Shown here: in pieces, positions 7,135 to 15,900 of the stretch
Layout: each line of letters opens with the position of its first letter
Position numbering within the stretch: position 1 is the first letter of the stretch
Source: Actinotignum urinale DSM 15805
GTDB taxonomy: Bacteria > Actinomycetota > Actinomycetes > Actinomycetales > Actinomycetaceae
Assembly (NCBI RefSeq): GCF_000420445.1
Contig: NZ_ATUY01000003.1
Span: forward strand, 1-64,000
Length of the DNA stretch: 64,000 nt
Reading direction: 5' to 3'
Program-made: the position numbers and the translations under genes
The notes under the pieces: generated by a model
Told to the model about the DNA's origin: nothing
The model's database searches: none
What the model saw: the letters and a program-made list of their open reading frames with translations, nothing else

Positions 7135-7944
7135 CTACTTCTTCGCTAACTCAGCGGGTACGCCATCTTTAGGATCAACCCAATGGTCATACTTCGCAAA
7201 AACAATAAGACGATTATTGGAAACCAGAGGGGGATCACACGTCGTAATAGATAGCAGACGTTCTGTTGGCTCGTAATCAGGATTAAACGGATTAGGTGAA
7301 ATCACGCGAACTTCGGTGGGTTTAACAATTTCCTGCTTAATCTGCTTATAGACGTAGTAGGCGTTTTCCGTCTGAATAATAATGGAATCGCCATCTTTAA
7401 TATCGGGCGCATCCTTCATGGAATTACCATAGGTTAAACGATGCCCCGCAATTGCAAAATTACCAATCTCGCCCACGAAAGCGGTGTCGTTATTGTGGCC
7501 AAAACTTCCAGTATCAAGCACCGCTTCCAACTCGACACCGTACTTGATCGTGTAACGCCAATTATTGCCGAATCGTGGAATGTAAATAATGCCTTCCAAA
7601 TCACCTACTGTTTTTGTGTGACGAGCAGCGGGAGGATCGTCGTAACGAGGTTTCCCAACCTTCTGAGAATTTGGGTTTCCCCACTTGCTTTGAATTTGTG
7701 AAATCTCGCTATTTTGATTACAATTCGCAATGACCGTTGTCCACCACAACTGCCACACAATAAAGAGCGCGATAATAATGCCTAAGGTGATGAGAATTTC
7801 ACCGATCACACCGATGATGCGACTCAGTAAACTAGGTTTCGACCTAGATGCGGACTCTTTTCCTTTTTTCGACGGAAGAGATCCATTCGTGGCCGGGGTG
7901 ACATCAACTTCGAGAGCTCTTCTACCGGAAGCTGGATTATTCAT
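7135..7944 (-). CDS. srtE: Class E sortase
   Basis: Membrane-anchored transpeptidase that covalently links LPxTG/LAxTG-type surface proteins to the cell wall. It has a 40-residue basic cytoplasmic start, one membrane helix (about residues 43-70) and an extracellular sortase barrel. Catalytic residues are visible: His168 in IAGHRLTYGN, Cys236 in LLSITTCDPP and Arg245 in NNRLIVF. The TTCxP context is typical of class E enzymes, the housekeeping sortase of many actinobacteria. It lies 44 bases downstream of pknB on the same strand. No sortase substrate is encoded next to it, which fits a housekeeping rather than pilus-specific role. Confidence 0.92.
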   Translation of the reverse strand: MNNPASGRRALEVDVTPATNGSLPSKKGKESASRSKPSLLSRIIGVIGEILITLGIIIALFIVWQLWWTTVIANCNQNSEISQIQSKWGNPNSQKVGKPRYDDPPAARHTKTVGDLEGIIYIPRFGNNWRYTIKYGVELEAVLDTGSFGHNNDTAFVGEIGNFAIAGHRLTYGNSMKDAPDIKDGDSIIIQTENAYYVYKQIKQEIVKPTEVRVISPNPFNPDYEPTERLLSITTCDPPLVSNNRLIVFAKYDHWVDPKDGVPAELAKK

Positions 7945-7988
7945 AGGATTAACCTTATATCTACTTTAGTTATCCAATCAATGTGACA

Positions 7989-9866
7989 TTAGTTTGGTTG
8001 TGCAGTAGTGCGTGGTGACGGGGTTGAAGTAGGTGCGGAAGCCTGTTTCCCAATCACAACATTAACCTGGGTGTTGGCGCTAAGGCTGGAACCGGCTTGA
8101 GCACTGGTATCAATAACCCTGCCAACCATAGTAGGATTGGTGGTTTCCTTCTCTGTTTGAGAACCTAACGATAGTTTGGCCTCACGCAGAGCTTTATCAG
8201 CTTCGCCCGGGGTTTTTCCTAGAATATCCGGCATCGTTGTACGTCCGGTGGCCACCTTCACGTTTACCTTCGATCCCGGAGTGGTTTGCGTACCAACAGC
8301 TGGATCAACAGAAACAATGCGATCCCTGTTTTGGCTGGGGTCATCAACCTGTTGCACGCTACCAAGTTCCAAATTCGCGGACTTCAACTGTTCAGAGGCC
8401 TGCTCTGTTGTCATACCAATAATATTCGGAACAGTTGCTGAGGAGGGCCCGGTAGAGAAATGAACCGTTACGCGACTTCCTTTCTCCACAGATGTACCAA
8501 TTTCAGGACTTGTTCTCACAGCGTGTTCTTTTTCAATATTGTCGTCCGCAACATCTGTGCCTCGAACAAACTTCAAATCAAGAAGTTCCAACTGCTGGCG
8601 AACCTGGTTTTCCGTCATGTTTGACACGTCAGGAATGCGGACTTTCTCCACGGTTGTCGCCGTCGGGGTCGGTTCTGGTTTAGACATAGGACCAGCCAAG
8701 ACGAACCAGCCGGCAACGCCCAGGATAGCTAAACATATCACCCCGAGCATTATCCACAGCCCCACATTCGATTGTTTCTTTTTCTTTTTCGACGACGATT
8801 TCACAGCCGGCTGTTCGCCCGTCTGAGGTTCCATATTCGTCGCCGTTTGTGCATATGGGGAGCCGGAAGGATAGGTTCCGGTACCGTGGGGCTGCCCCGA
8901 CGGTAAGATGCGAGTCGCCGTGGGCATCGCCTGAGTTGCGTTCGTGTTTTGGTGAACCGCGTAGGGATTCCAGGAGTCAACGGCCGGAGCAACTACGCCT
9001 TCACCGCGAGCTGCAGCAAGCAAATCCGCACGGAACGCCGCCGCTGTTTGATAGCGATCATCACGATTCTTCGCCAAGGACTTCATAACAACGCGATCAA
9101 TAGTGTCGGGAATATCGCGCGCCAAGGAGGAGGCCGGGCGTGGCTGTTCCGAAACATGCTGGTAAGCGACAGCAACGGCAGAGTCCCCCTGGAACGGCGG
9201 TTTACCCGTCAACAGTTCATAGAGCACACAACCCGTCGAATATAAATCGCTACGAGCATCCACAACTTCCCCGCGAGCCTGCTCGGGCGAAAGATATTGA
9301 GCCGTTCCCACAACGGAGTTTGTTGAGGTCATTGTTGCGGCAGAATCAGCGATAGCGCGGGCAATACCGAAATCCATCACCTTTACTTTGCCGTCGGTTG
9401 TCAACATAATGTTGCCGGGCTTAATGTCTCGGTGGATGATTCCCTCAAAATGCGAGTATTCCAGGGCGCTCAACACACCCAACACAATTTGTACGGCCTC
9501 ATTGATGGGGACGGGATTACCGTTCTTGAGAAGGGACGCCACAGTACGCCCTCGCACATACTCCATCACGATATAAGGCATCGATATTTCTCGACCCGCG
9601 AAGGTACGCGTCTGTTCCTCACCTGTGTCATACACGGATACAATGGACGGATGATTGAGGGCAGCCGCCGATTGTGCCTCACGCCTGAAACGCGCCAGGA
9701 AAATCGCGTCCTGAGCCAGGTCGCTTCGTAAAATTTTAATGGCTACCGTGCGCGAAAGTCGGGTATCGTACCCAGAGTGCACTTCAGCCATGCCTCCTCG
9801 GCCAATAAGATCGCCAACTTCGTAACGATTGCCGAGCAGAGTGGGAATATCACTCACGTCTCTCAC
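7989..9866 (-). CDS. pknB: Ser/Thr protein kinase PknB with PASTA domains
   Basis: Transmembrane kinase that senses cell-wall fragments and controls growth and division by phosphorylating wall enzymes and FHA proteins. Residues 14-280 form the kinase domain: Lys44 in VAIK, HRDIKPGN with catalytic Asp147, DFG at 165-167, and Thr-rich activation loop ending GTAQYLSPEQ. A Pro/Thr-rich juxtamembrane region and a KKKKKQ stop precede the helix LGVICLAILGVAGWFVL (about residue 370). Three PASTA domains follow (starting near VRIPDVSNMT, ATVPNIIGMT and TTMPDILGKT), one fewer than the four of mycobacterial PknB, and a short Pro/Thr tail. Its ATG overlaps the pbpA stop. There is no separate pknA here. 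Confidence 0.96.
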   Translation of the reverse strand: MRDVSDIPTLLGNRYEVGDLIGRGGMAEVHSGYDTRLSRTVAIKILRSDLAQDAIFLARFRREAQSAAALNHPSIVSVYDTGEEQTRTFAGREISMPYIVMEYVRGRTVASLLKNGNPVPINEAVQIVLGVLSALEYSHFEGIIHRDIKPGNIMLTTDGKVKVMDFGIARAIADSAATMTSTNSVVGTAQYLSPEQARGEVVDARSDLYSTGCVLYELLTGKPPFQGDSAVAVAYQHVSEQPRPASSLARDIPDTIDRVVMKSLAKNRDDRYQTAAAFRADLLAAARGEGVVAPAVDSWNPYAVHQNTNATQAMPTATRILPSGQPHGTGTYPSGSPYAQTATNMEPQTGEQPAVKSSSKKKKKQSNVGLWIMLGVICLAILGVAGWFVLAGPMSKPEPTPTATTVEKVRIPDVSNMTENQVRQQLELLDLKFVRGTDVADDNIEKEHAVRTSPEIGTSVEKGSRVTVHFSTGPSSATVPNIIGMTTEQASEQLKSANLELGSVQQVDDPSQNRDRIVSVDPAVGTQTTPGSKVNVKVATGRTTMPDILGKTPGEADKALREAKLSLGSQTEKETTNPTMVGRVIDTSAQAGSSLSANTQVNVVIGKQASAPTSTPSPRTTAQPN

Positions 9867-11344
9867 CTTTCTCTTCCATTAGATATGGTAGCCAATTTTG
9901 CTTCAAAAATTTTTCTCACAATGGGAGCGGCAACGGATCCACCATCGCCTCGCCACCCGGCGTGGCCAGAATTTTCAACAATTGCGACGGCGGTGTACTT
10001 TTCGCCACCTATCGTCGTATTTCCAACAAACCACGCATGGGGCGGTGTTGTCGAGTTGATTTCACCAGTTCCCGTTTTACCTGCGACTTCCAGTTCTTTC
10101 ACCGTAGCGCGAGTTCCGGTACCGGCTTTCACCTCGTCAACCATCATCTGATGCATATATTGGGCCGTTTGTGAACTAATAGCCCGCCCGATTTCTTGGG
10201 GGCTAAACGTTTGAATCGGTTCCAAATCAACATTCATAATCTGTTTGATAATTGTTGGGCTCATGACAATACCATCGTTGTAAATAGCCGCCCCAATCAT
10301 CGCCATTTGCATGGGCGTGACGCGAACATCACGTTGACCAATCGAATCCATTGCCAAAGCCGCTTTATCTTGTGGCTTGGGGAAACGAGAGGCAGAAACG
10401 TTTAATGGGGTGGATAACGGCTTGTTAAAGCCAAACTTTTCTGCCAGAGCCACCATTTTATCTGCTCCGATGTTCACTCCAGCGATGGCAAAGGGCGTGT
10501 TACATGATTCTTCGAAGGCTTTTGTTAACGTTACGTGCCCGGAACCGTCGCCACACTTATCGCGTCCGGGGTTCCAAATTTGGTGGGTTGTTCCCGGAGG
10601 AGAATAGTTGAGGGGAGCTTCAACCATGGTGTCGGGTTTCATTCCTGAGTATTCAATCATGGCCGCTGTTGTGAGTAACTTGAATGTTGAACCGGGGGCG
10701 TATTGATCGCCACCTGTTGCGCGGTCAACGAGCGGTTTATTAGGGTTTTTGGACAGAAGCGTGTAGTTTCCGCGCGCGGCCGGGGTGTCGTGGGTTGCTA
10801 TAGCGTTTGCATCGAATCCTGGTGTTGACACCTGAGCTGCGATTTCTCCGGTTGAAGATTTCAAAACGACGACGGCTCCGCGCTGGTCACCTAACGCATT
10901 GTAGGCCGCTTTTTGGATGACGGGGTCAATAGTTAACTCCACACCGCCACCTCTAGGTTGGGAGCCTGTGAACATATCCGCGATACGCTGCCAGGCCAGA
11001 GATGAATCTAAACCGGAAAGAACAGTGTCCATGCTTCGTTCAATTCCCGTACTTGCGTTATGTGCAACCGAGAAATACCCCGTAATATTCGAATACACCA
11101 TGGAATCTGCGTAAGTTCGACCGAAAGCGAACTTATCGTCAGTTGGAACAGATTTTGCGATGGCTTCGCCACCAACAATGATAGGACCCCGCTCCGTTCC
11201 CTGCTGATGATAGAGGGTGCGAACATTCCACGGATTAGCGTTTAAACTGCGTGAGCTAAAAAACTGAATATATGTGGAGGCGCCGGCCAAAACAAGGAAC
11301 ATTACACACATAAACGCCGTTAGTTGTCTAATGGGACGATTCAT
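9863..11344 (-). CDS. pbpA: Penicillin-binding protein PbpA (transpeptidase)
   Basis: Class B penicillin-binding protein that cross-links peptidoglycan with RodA. One N-terminal membrane helix (about residues 8-26) anchors it outside the membrane. The transpeptidase domain has all three active-site motifs: STFK with catalytic Ser219, SCN in FEESCNTPFA, and KTGTGE. At 493 residues it matches the PbpA group found in the pknB operons. It overlaps pknB by four bases and its start overlaps the rodA stop by four bases, so the three are made together. Probably a PknB substrate or partner, as known for the family. Confidence 0.95.
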   Translation of the reverse strand: MNRPIRQLTAFMCVMFLVLAGASTYIQFFSSRSLNANPWNVRTLYHQQGTERGPIIVGGEAIAKSVPTDDKFAFGRTYADSMVYSNITGYFSVAHNASTGIERSMDTVLSGLDSSLAWQRIADMFTGSQPRGGGVELTIDPVIQKAAYNALGDQRGAVVVLKSSTGEIAAQVSTPGFDANAIATHDTPAARGNYTLLSKNPNKPLVDRATGGDQYAPGSTFKLLTTAAMIEYSGMKPDTMVEAPLNYSPPGTTHQIWNPGRDKCGDGSGHVTLTKAFEESCNTPFAIAGVNIGADKMVALAEKFGFNKPLSTPLNVSASRFPKPQDKAALAMDSIGQRDVRVTPMQMAMIGAAIYNDGIVMSPTIIKQIMNVDLEPIQTFSPQEIGRAISSQTAQYMHQMMVDEVKAGTGTRATVKELEVAGKTGTGEINSTTPPHAWFVGNTTIGGEKYTAVAIVENSGHAGWRGDGGSVAAPIVRKIFEAKLATISNGRER

Positions 11345-12813
11345 AGTTTGACCACCTCCGTTTCTTGTCCAGAATTATGGGGACCATCCTTCAACACATC
11401 TGACGAAGAGACGATAGGCGAAGAAAAAGCTGCGGAATCGTCGTCGATAATATTGATGCGTTCAAGCTCATCAGTTGTGGGGAGGGCGACGGCCTGAGCA
11501 GGGCGACGCGCGGTATCGGACATGCGGATGAGCAGACCGATAATAATCCAGTTGGCAATGAGAGCTGAACCGCCGTGCGCAAGGAACGGAAGGGCAAGCC
11601 CCGTCAACGGGATAACGCGAGTAACGCCTCCAATAACGATGAAACATTGCAGGGCAAGGCCGAAACTCAAACCCGCAGCCAAAAGTTTAGAAAAACCGTC
11701 CTTCGCTGTTAACGCAACACGCATTCCGCGTGAAAGAAGAAGCAGGTAGATGCATAAAATAGCGAGAACACCAACGAGTCCAAGCTCTTCAGCGAAAGAA
11801 GTGTAAATATAATCCGAATGGGCAGCGAAGACAATTCCCGGGTACCCTTCACCAAGCCCGGTACCAAAGAGTCCGCCTGAACCCATGCCGAATAGGCCTT
11901 GGACAACCTGATAGGAGCCACCTTTGGCGTTGTAAAGATCAGGATTAAAGGCGTCGAGCCAAATATTGAAGCGGGCGCGAACGTGAGAAACATTTGTTGC
12001 GATAAATATGACGCCAGCTAACGTTAAAATACCGCCGATAATGAGCCATGAAAGACGCTCGGTTGCCACCCACAATATCGCCACGAAAAGTCCGAAAAAC
12101 AGAAGCGCCGTTCCGAAATCTTTTTGGAATACGAGAACAACCATGCTGAGCCCCCAGGCAAGGAGGATCGGCAAAATATGGCGTCCTTTAGGGAATCGTA
12201 TCCCCAAAATTTTGGGGCCGGCGAGGGAGAGGTTGTCACGTTCAGTCACCAGGTATGCGGCGAAGAAAACCGCGAAAAAGATTTTGGCGATTTCTGCCGG
12301 CTGGAAGGAAAAGCCGGCAAGACGAATCCAGAGACGTGAACCGTAAAGGGTGACGCCCAGCGGGCTGAGCGGAAGCAGAAGAAAAATAATGCCGGCGACG
12401 AGACTTGTCCACTTATAGGAGCGCAAAATACGGTAATTTCGTACGGTGGCCACGGTAATAATACAGCAGATAAGACCGATGCAGGTTGCGATGAGCTGAG
12501 TGTGCGCATTTGTTTCGTTGTTGGACTGGTCAATGCGGTAAATCATGACGAGTCCGAGAGCATTTAATGCGAGAGCCGAAGGGAAAAACACGGGGTTCGC
12601 GTGGGGAGCGAAGAAGCGTAAAAGAATATGGGTTCCCAGGACTGCGCAGGTGCTCAAAGAGGATATAAGAACGAAATTAGCGGGTAAACCCTTTTCGCCT
12701 AAACCTTTCCACAAAAGTGCATATCCGCCTATGCCGATAATTAATACGAGTATGCACAGGAATAGCTCTCTCCAGCGGCCCAGGTGTGAACGAGTGGGAA
12801 TAACGACGCTCAT
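11341..12813 (-). CDS. rodA: Peptidoglycan polymerase RodA (SEDS family)
   Basis: Membrane glycosyltransferase of the FtsW/RodA/SpoVE (SEDS) family that polymerises lipid II into glycan strands. There are about ten to twelve hydrophobic helices over 490 residues. Conserved stretches include GSRLWIRLAGFSFQPAEIAK, the catalytic-Asp loop WLDAFNPDLYNAKGGSYQ and GLGEGYPGIVFAAHSDYIY, and LPFLAHGGSALIAN. A 50-residue hydrophilic C-terminal tail extends into the cytoplasm and is a candidate for PknB phosphorylation or FHA contacts. It starts three bases after the pstP stop. Paired with PbpA; such pairs serve elongation or polar growth in rods. Confidence 0.95.
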   Translation of the reverse strand: MSVVIPTRSHLGRWRELFLCILVLIIGIGGYALLWKGLGEKGLPANFVLISSLSTCAVLGTHILLRFFAPHANPVFFPSALALNALGLVMIYRIDQSNNETNAHTQLIATCIGLICCIITVATVRNYRILRSYKWTSLVAGIIFLLLPLSPLGVTLYGSRLWIRLAGFSFQPAEIAKIFFAVFFAAYLVTERDNLSLAGPKILGIRFPKGRHILPILLAWGLSMVVLVFQKDFGTALLFFGLFVAILWVATERLSWLIIGGILTLAGVIFIATNVSHVRARFNIWLDAFNPDLYNAKGGSYQVVQGLFGMGSGGLFGTGLGEGYPGIVFAAHSDYIYTSFAEELGLVGVLAILCIYLLLLSRGMRVALTAKDGFSKLLAAGLSFGLALQCFIVIGGVTRVIPLTGLALPFLAHGGSALIANWIIIGLLIRMSDTARRPAQAVALPTTDELERINIIDDDSAAFSSPIVSSSDVLKDGPHNSGQETEVVKL

Positions 12814-12816
12814 AAT

Positions 12817-14172
12817 TTACCCACTTACCGCAGGAGAAGGCGCGTTGAGGCTCGGTTGCGTGGAAGGTACGGGCGAGCCGGGGTTTGCTTGCGTGGAGGG
12901 TGCGGGTGAGCCGGGGTTTGCTTGCGGAATACCGTTAGGAACCGGTGTGGTGGGACGCTTTTGTGCGCGCAACGCCTCCACCACTTCTTCCGCCTGTGCC
13001 CGCGTTGCTCGCGTAATCGGACGCTCCAAACGATTTTGCGCTACAGAATTCAAATCTTCTAATTTCAAATCCGTTGTTTTTACCCGATGTGAAAGGGTGA
13101 GGGGCCCAATATTTTGTGGAATACCTTGATAAATAACGACGACACCGCGTTCTTCTGTCACGTAGTAGCGTGTTTGGCTCCACTTATAGCCACCAACGCC
13201 TGCCATAACGAGAAGAACAAGGAGTGTGAAAAGAATAAATATTCTTCGGAGGTGATGTTTTTTAGGAGCCAGGTATTCGTCGCTTGTAGCTTTATCTTTT
13301 TTTTCTGTAGCTACTTCGTTACCTGTGGCACGTGTTAATAGCGCAGCTTTTGCCGCGGCACTATCTCCGCCACGGGTGGGGCGAGGCCAGTCTTTTGCGG
13401 CGCTACCAACGACCATGGGTTGCGTTGAGAGGGAGGGATCGGCTTCGGCGTCGTCGATCATATCCGCAACAATAACGGTGACGTTGTCTGGAGCGCCTGC
13501 GGCAAGCGCTAAATCAACAAGATGTTCCGCCAACTGATCCAAATTAGGGATATTTTTCATGGAGTGTTCGATTGTTTCGTGTGAAACAACGCCGAATAAT
13601 CCGTCCGAACACAAGAGCCACCTGTCTCCCGGGCGCGCCTCACGCACGGATTCGTCAACTTTAATTTCCCCTGGCGTATCGCCCAGGGCACGCATAATCA
13701 CGTTACGCCTGGGGTGGTGTTCAGCTTCTTCCGGGGTGATTTCGCCCTGATCAACGAGATATTGGACGAGGGTGTGATCGTGTGTCATTTGGTTCATGAC
13801 GCCGTCGCGCAAAAGATAGGCTCGAGAATCGCCGATGTGAACCATTGCGAGTTTGTTGTTGGAGCGCATGAGGGCGATACAGGTGGTGCCCATGCCTTCC
13901 ATTTTTGGATTTTCGTGAACAAGCTCAATCATGTCCTCATGAGCCGAATTGACGGCAACATTGAGGAGGGGGAGGAGATCATCTGCGCTATGGGCATCAT
14001 CGACCAGGGCGAGGCGTGAAACGGCAACAGATGAGGCTACGTCACCTGCCGCGGCGCCACCCATGCCGTCGGCAACCACAAGAAGATTTGGGGATGCGTA
14101 ACCGCCGTCCTGGTTGTTCTTACGAACCAGGCCGACGTCCGAGAGGGCCGCGTAACGCATGGAAATACTCAC
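12817..14172 (-). CDS. pstP: PP2C-family Ser/Thr protein phosphatase PstP
   Basis: Metal-dependent phosphatase that reverses PknB signalling. The N-terminal 240 residues are a PP2C domain: RKNNQDGGY, VVADGMGGAAAGDVAS (metal Asp), VHIGDSRAYLLRDG, LLCSDGLFGVV and GAPDNVTVIVAD (metal Asp). A linker then leads to one membrane helix (FILFTLLVLLVMAGVGGY, about residue 315) and an extracellular part of about 110 residues ending in Pro/Ser-rich repeats (PGSPAPSTQAN then PGSPVPSTQPS). The layout matches actinobacterial PstP. It overlaps fhaB by four bases. The duplicated Pro-rich stretch is the only odd feature. Confidence 0.94.
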   Translation of the reverse strand: MSISMRYAALSDVGLVRKNNQDGGYASPNLLVVADGMGGAAAGDVASSVAVSRLALVDDAHSADDLLPLLNVAVNSAHEDMIELVHENPKMEGMGTTCIALMRSNNKLAMVHIGDSRAYLLRDGVMNQMTHDHTLVQYLVDQGEITPEEAEHHPRRNVIMRALGDTPGEIKVDESVREARPGDRWLLCSDGLFGVVSHETIEHSMKNIPNLDQLAEHLVDLALAAGAPDNVTVIVADMIDDAEADPSLSTQPMVVGSAAKDWPRPTRGGDSAAAKAALLTRATGNEVATEKKDKATSDEYLAPKKHHLRRIFILFTLLVLLVMAGVGGYKWSQTRYYVTEERGVVVIYQGIPQNIGPLTLSHRVKTTDLKLEDLNSVAQNRLERPITRATRAQAEEVVEALRAQKRPTTPVPNGIPQANPGSPAPSTQANPGSPVPSTQPSLNAPSPAVSG

Positions 14173-14693
14173 GGTTGAAACTCCATCACTGTTTGACCAA
14201 TAGTGATTGGTGCGCCAGGTTGAAGGCGTAGGGGGCTACGAACGGGGTTTCCGTTGAGGAGAGTGCCGTTGGTGGAACCGAGATCTTCGAGCCACCACGC
14301 GCCATTGCTGTTGAAAATGCGTGCGTGGTGGGATGAGGCGTAGGAATCGTCGAGAATAAGAGAATTGTTGGGGGCGCGCCCTATCTGTATGTCTTGGTTT
14401 CCCAGAGGGAGCGCGGTTCCTGTGAGCGGGCCTGCGGTGACAACGAGAAGTGGTGTGGGTGAGGGTTGGGGAGGTGAGACAACGGGTGATGAGGAAAGTT
14501 CCGGGGCGGATGCTTCTTCACGTTTCTTTGCGCGTGCTTGACGGCGCGCTACACGCTTGGATATCCGCTGTCCATCACGGGTGCGAATCTCCATTCCTTC
14601 GCTGTCCTTACGCACGGTTTTTACGACGATAATAACGAAGAACCACAGGAGTGCAAGGAATCCAAAGCGTAACAAAGTGAGTGTGAGCACCAT
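14169..14693 (-). CDS. fhaB: FHA-domain protein FhaB (FipA-like)
   Basis: Small membrane-anchored phosphothreonine-binding protein that couples PknB signalling to septal and cell-wall enzymes. The N-terminal helix LTLLRFGFLALLWFFVIIVV (residues 4-23) is followed by a basic linker (RRQARAKKR) and a Pro-rich stretch. The C-terminal FHA domain (about residues 85-172) has the motif order GR..NN, SYASSHHARI and DLGSTNGTLLNG, so the phosphopeptide-binding Arg, Ser and Asn are present. It starts two bases after the fhaA stop. Length and layout equal FhaB of other actinobacteria. Confidence 0.93.
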   Translation of the reverse strand: MVLTLTLLRFGFLALLWFFVIIVVKTVRKDSEGMEIRTRDGQRISKRVARRQARAKKREEASAPELSSSPVVSPPQPSPTPLLVVTAGPLTGTALPLGNQDIQIGRAPNNSLILDDSYASSHHARIFNSNGAWWLEDLGSTNGTLLNGNPVRSPLRLQPGAPITIGQTVMEFQP

Positions 14694-14695
14694 AT

Positions 14696-15382
14696 TTACT
14701 GACCTGTCCAGAAAAGGATCTGTGTGTGCCCAATGGTGAGGGTGTTGCCGTCCACCAGCGTTGCGGCGCTGATGCGGTGTCCTTCTACGAAACTACCGTT
14801 GGTTGAGTTTAAATCTGTGGCAATAACACCGTGCGGGGTGACTTTTAATTCGAGGTGGTGGCGTGAAACGCCGGAATCGTCGACGGTGATGTCGCAATCG
14901 GAGCCGCGCCCAATAACCACAAGGTTTCCGGTTATGAGATAGCGTTCATGCCCAACTTGGAGCAGGGGATTTTCTTCCGACGCAACAGCGCTTGTTGCGG
15001 GGGCTACAGAGCCTCGGGCCGTCGTCGTATCAACACGGGGTGTGCCTTCGCGCAATTGGGTATCCTCCTGGAAGTAGAGACGCAAGGGGCCAACAAAAAG
15101 GAAATCTTGTTCGGTGGCGTAATCGATGAGGGTGCGTTCGAGCTCGTGTGTAAGAGTGTCTGCATCCCAGTTATTGACACGCTTCATGTCTCCGGGCGCC
15201 AAATAAATGGTGTAAACATTGGGTGCGACGGCGCGCTCCCGTGATAGGGCCGCGGAGTTAGCGTCCATGGCTTTTTTGAGTGCCGTAATAATTTCTACGG
15301 GTTTAAGTTCTGATTGGAATACTCGAAACGCGCCGGCGATAGCGTTCTCCACGCCTTTTTCAAATTTGCCAAATGCGCGCAC
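14696..15382 (-). CDS. fhaA: FHA-domain protein FhaA with N-terminal DUF3662
   Basis: Adaptor for PknB-phosphorylated partners in wall synthesis. Residues 1-120 are the DUF3662 domain (start MRAFGKFEKGVENAIAGAF is highly typical). The C-terminal FHA domain, about residues 145-228, shows RGSDCDI, SGVSRHHLELK and DLNSTNGSFVEGH with the binding Arg, Ser and Asn. At 228 residues it lacks the long low-complexity middle of mycobacterial FhaA (over 500 residues), leaving only a short linker; such short versions are usual in related low-GC actinomycetes. First gene of the fhaA-fhaB-pstP-rodA-pbpA-pknB-srtE operon. Confidence 0.94.
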   Translation of the reverse strand: MRAFGKFEKGVENAIAGAFRVFQSELKPVEIITALKKAMDANSAALSRERAVAPNVYTIYLAPGDMKRVNNWDADTLTHELERTLIDYATEQDFLFVGPLRLYFQEDTQLREGTPRVDTTTARGSVAPATSAVASEENPLLQVGHERYLITGNLVVIGRGSDCDITVDDSGVSRHHLELKVTPHGVIATDLNSTNGSFVEGHRISAATLVDGNTLTIGHTQILFWTGQ

Positions 15383-15532
15383 GGCTAATCCTTTCGTAGC
15401 TTCTTACATTCACCCATTTTCGCTGCGGGAGAGAAAATGCGCCGAAATTTACCAATAACTCATCTCATTCTATCGAACTAGTCAGGTATATGTGACATCT
15501 TGATGTTGCGCTGATAGGTGAGTTCGGTGGTT

Positions 15533-15564
15533 TATGTAACGTAATGTGCGAAACCCGTTACATA
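15533..15564. promoter_or_regulatory. Inverted repeat between fhaA and tRNA-Leu
   Basis: A perfect 9-bp inverted repeat, TATGTAACG at 15533-15541 and CGTTACATA at 15556-15564, with a 14-base spacer. It is 150 bases before the fhaA start on one side and just upstream of the tRNA promoter on the other, so it could be an operator for either. No matching regulator is nearby. Confidence 0.4.
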
Positions 15565-15578
15565 TTGAGATGTATCAA

Positions 15579-15606
15579 TTGACGACGTGGATACAAAGGT
15601 TATAAG
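15579..15606 (+). promoter_or_regulatory. Likely promoter of tRNA-Leu
   Basis: TTGACG at 15579-15584 and TATAAG at 15601-15606 with a 16-base spacer match sigma-A-type -35 and -10 elements. The -10 ends 13 bases before the mature tRNA 5' end, which suits a short precursor leader. Confidence 0.6.
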
Positions 15607-15619
15607 CTATTTTTCACTT

Positions 15620-15706
15620 GCTCAAGTGGCGGAATAGGCAGACGCGCACGGTTCAGGTCCGTGTGCCCGCGAGGGCGTGGGGGTTCAACTCCCCCCTTGA
15701 GCACCA
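15620..15706 (+). tRNA. tRNA-Leu (anticodon CAG)
   Basis: An 87-base class II tRNA. The acceptor stem GCTCAAG pairs with CTTGAGC, and discriminator A plus CCA are encoded at 15703-15706. The anticodon loop TTCAGGT sits on the stem CACGG/CCGTG, giving CAG, which reads CTG codons. The long variable arm (around CCCGCGAGGG) and the T-loop GTTCAACTC are as expected for leucine. The same tRNA follows fhaA in M. tuberculosis. Confidence 0.95.
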
Positions 15707-15713
15707 ATCCTTA

Positions 15714-15751
15714 CCCCGTAGCATCCTTTCGATGTTGCGGGGATTTTGTTT
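15714..15751 (+). terminator. Terminator of tRNA-Leu
   Basis: A 12-bp stem with one or two non-Watson-Crick pairs (CCCCGTAGCATC with GATGTTGCGGGG), five-base loop, then ATTTTGTTT. It starts eight bases after the CCA end. Confidence 0.85.
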
Positions 15752-15804
15752 GCTTTGGGGCTATAGCGGATCTTCGGAATTTAGTGGGGAATAGTGCTAC
15801 TGGG

Positions 15805-15877
15805 AGCCCCGCGCCCAGGAAGACCGGAGGCGTGTGCGGAGGTGGCTTTTCAGTACGCAGGTAGCCCCGCGCCCAGG
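15805..15877. repeat. 15-bp direct repeat before the RNase H gene
   Basis: AGCCCCGCGCCCAGG occurs at 15805-15819 and again at 15863-15877, 58 bases apart, in the otherwise empty space between the tRNA terminator and the RNase H gene. The meaning is unknown; it could be a pair of binding sites or a small dispersed repeat. Confidence 0.6.
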
Positions 15878-15900
15878 GGTAAATCGGGTAGGCTATACGT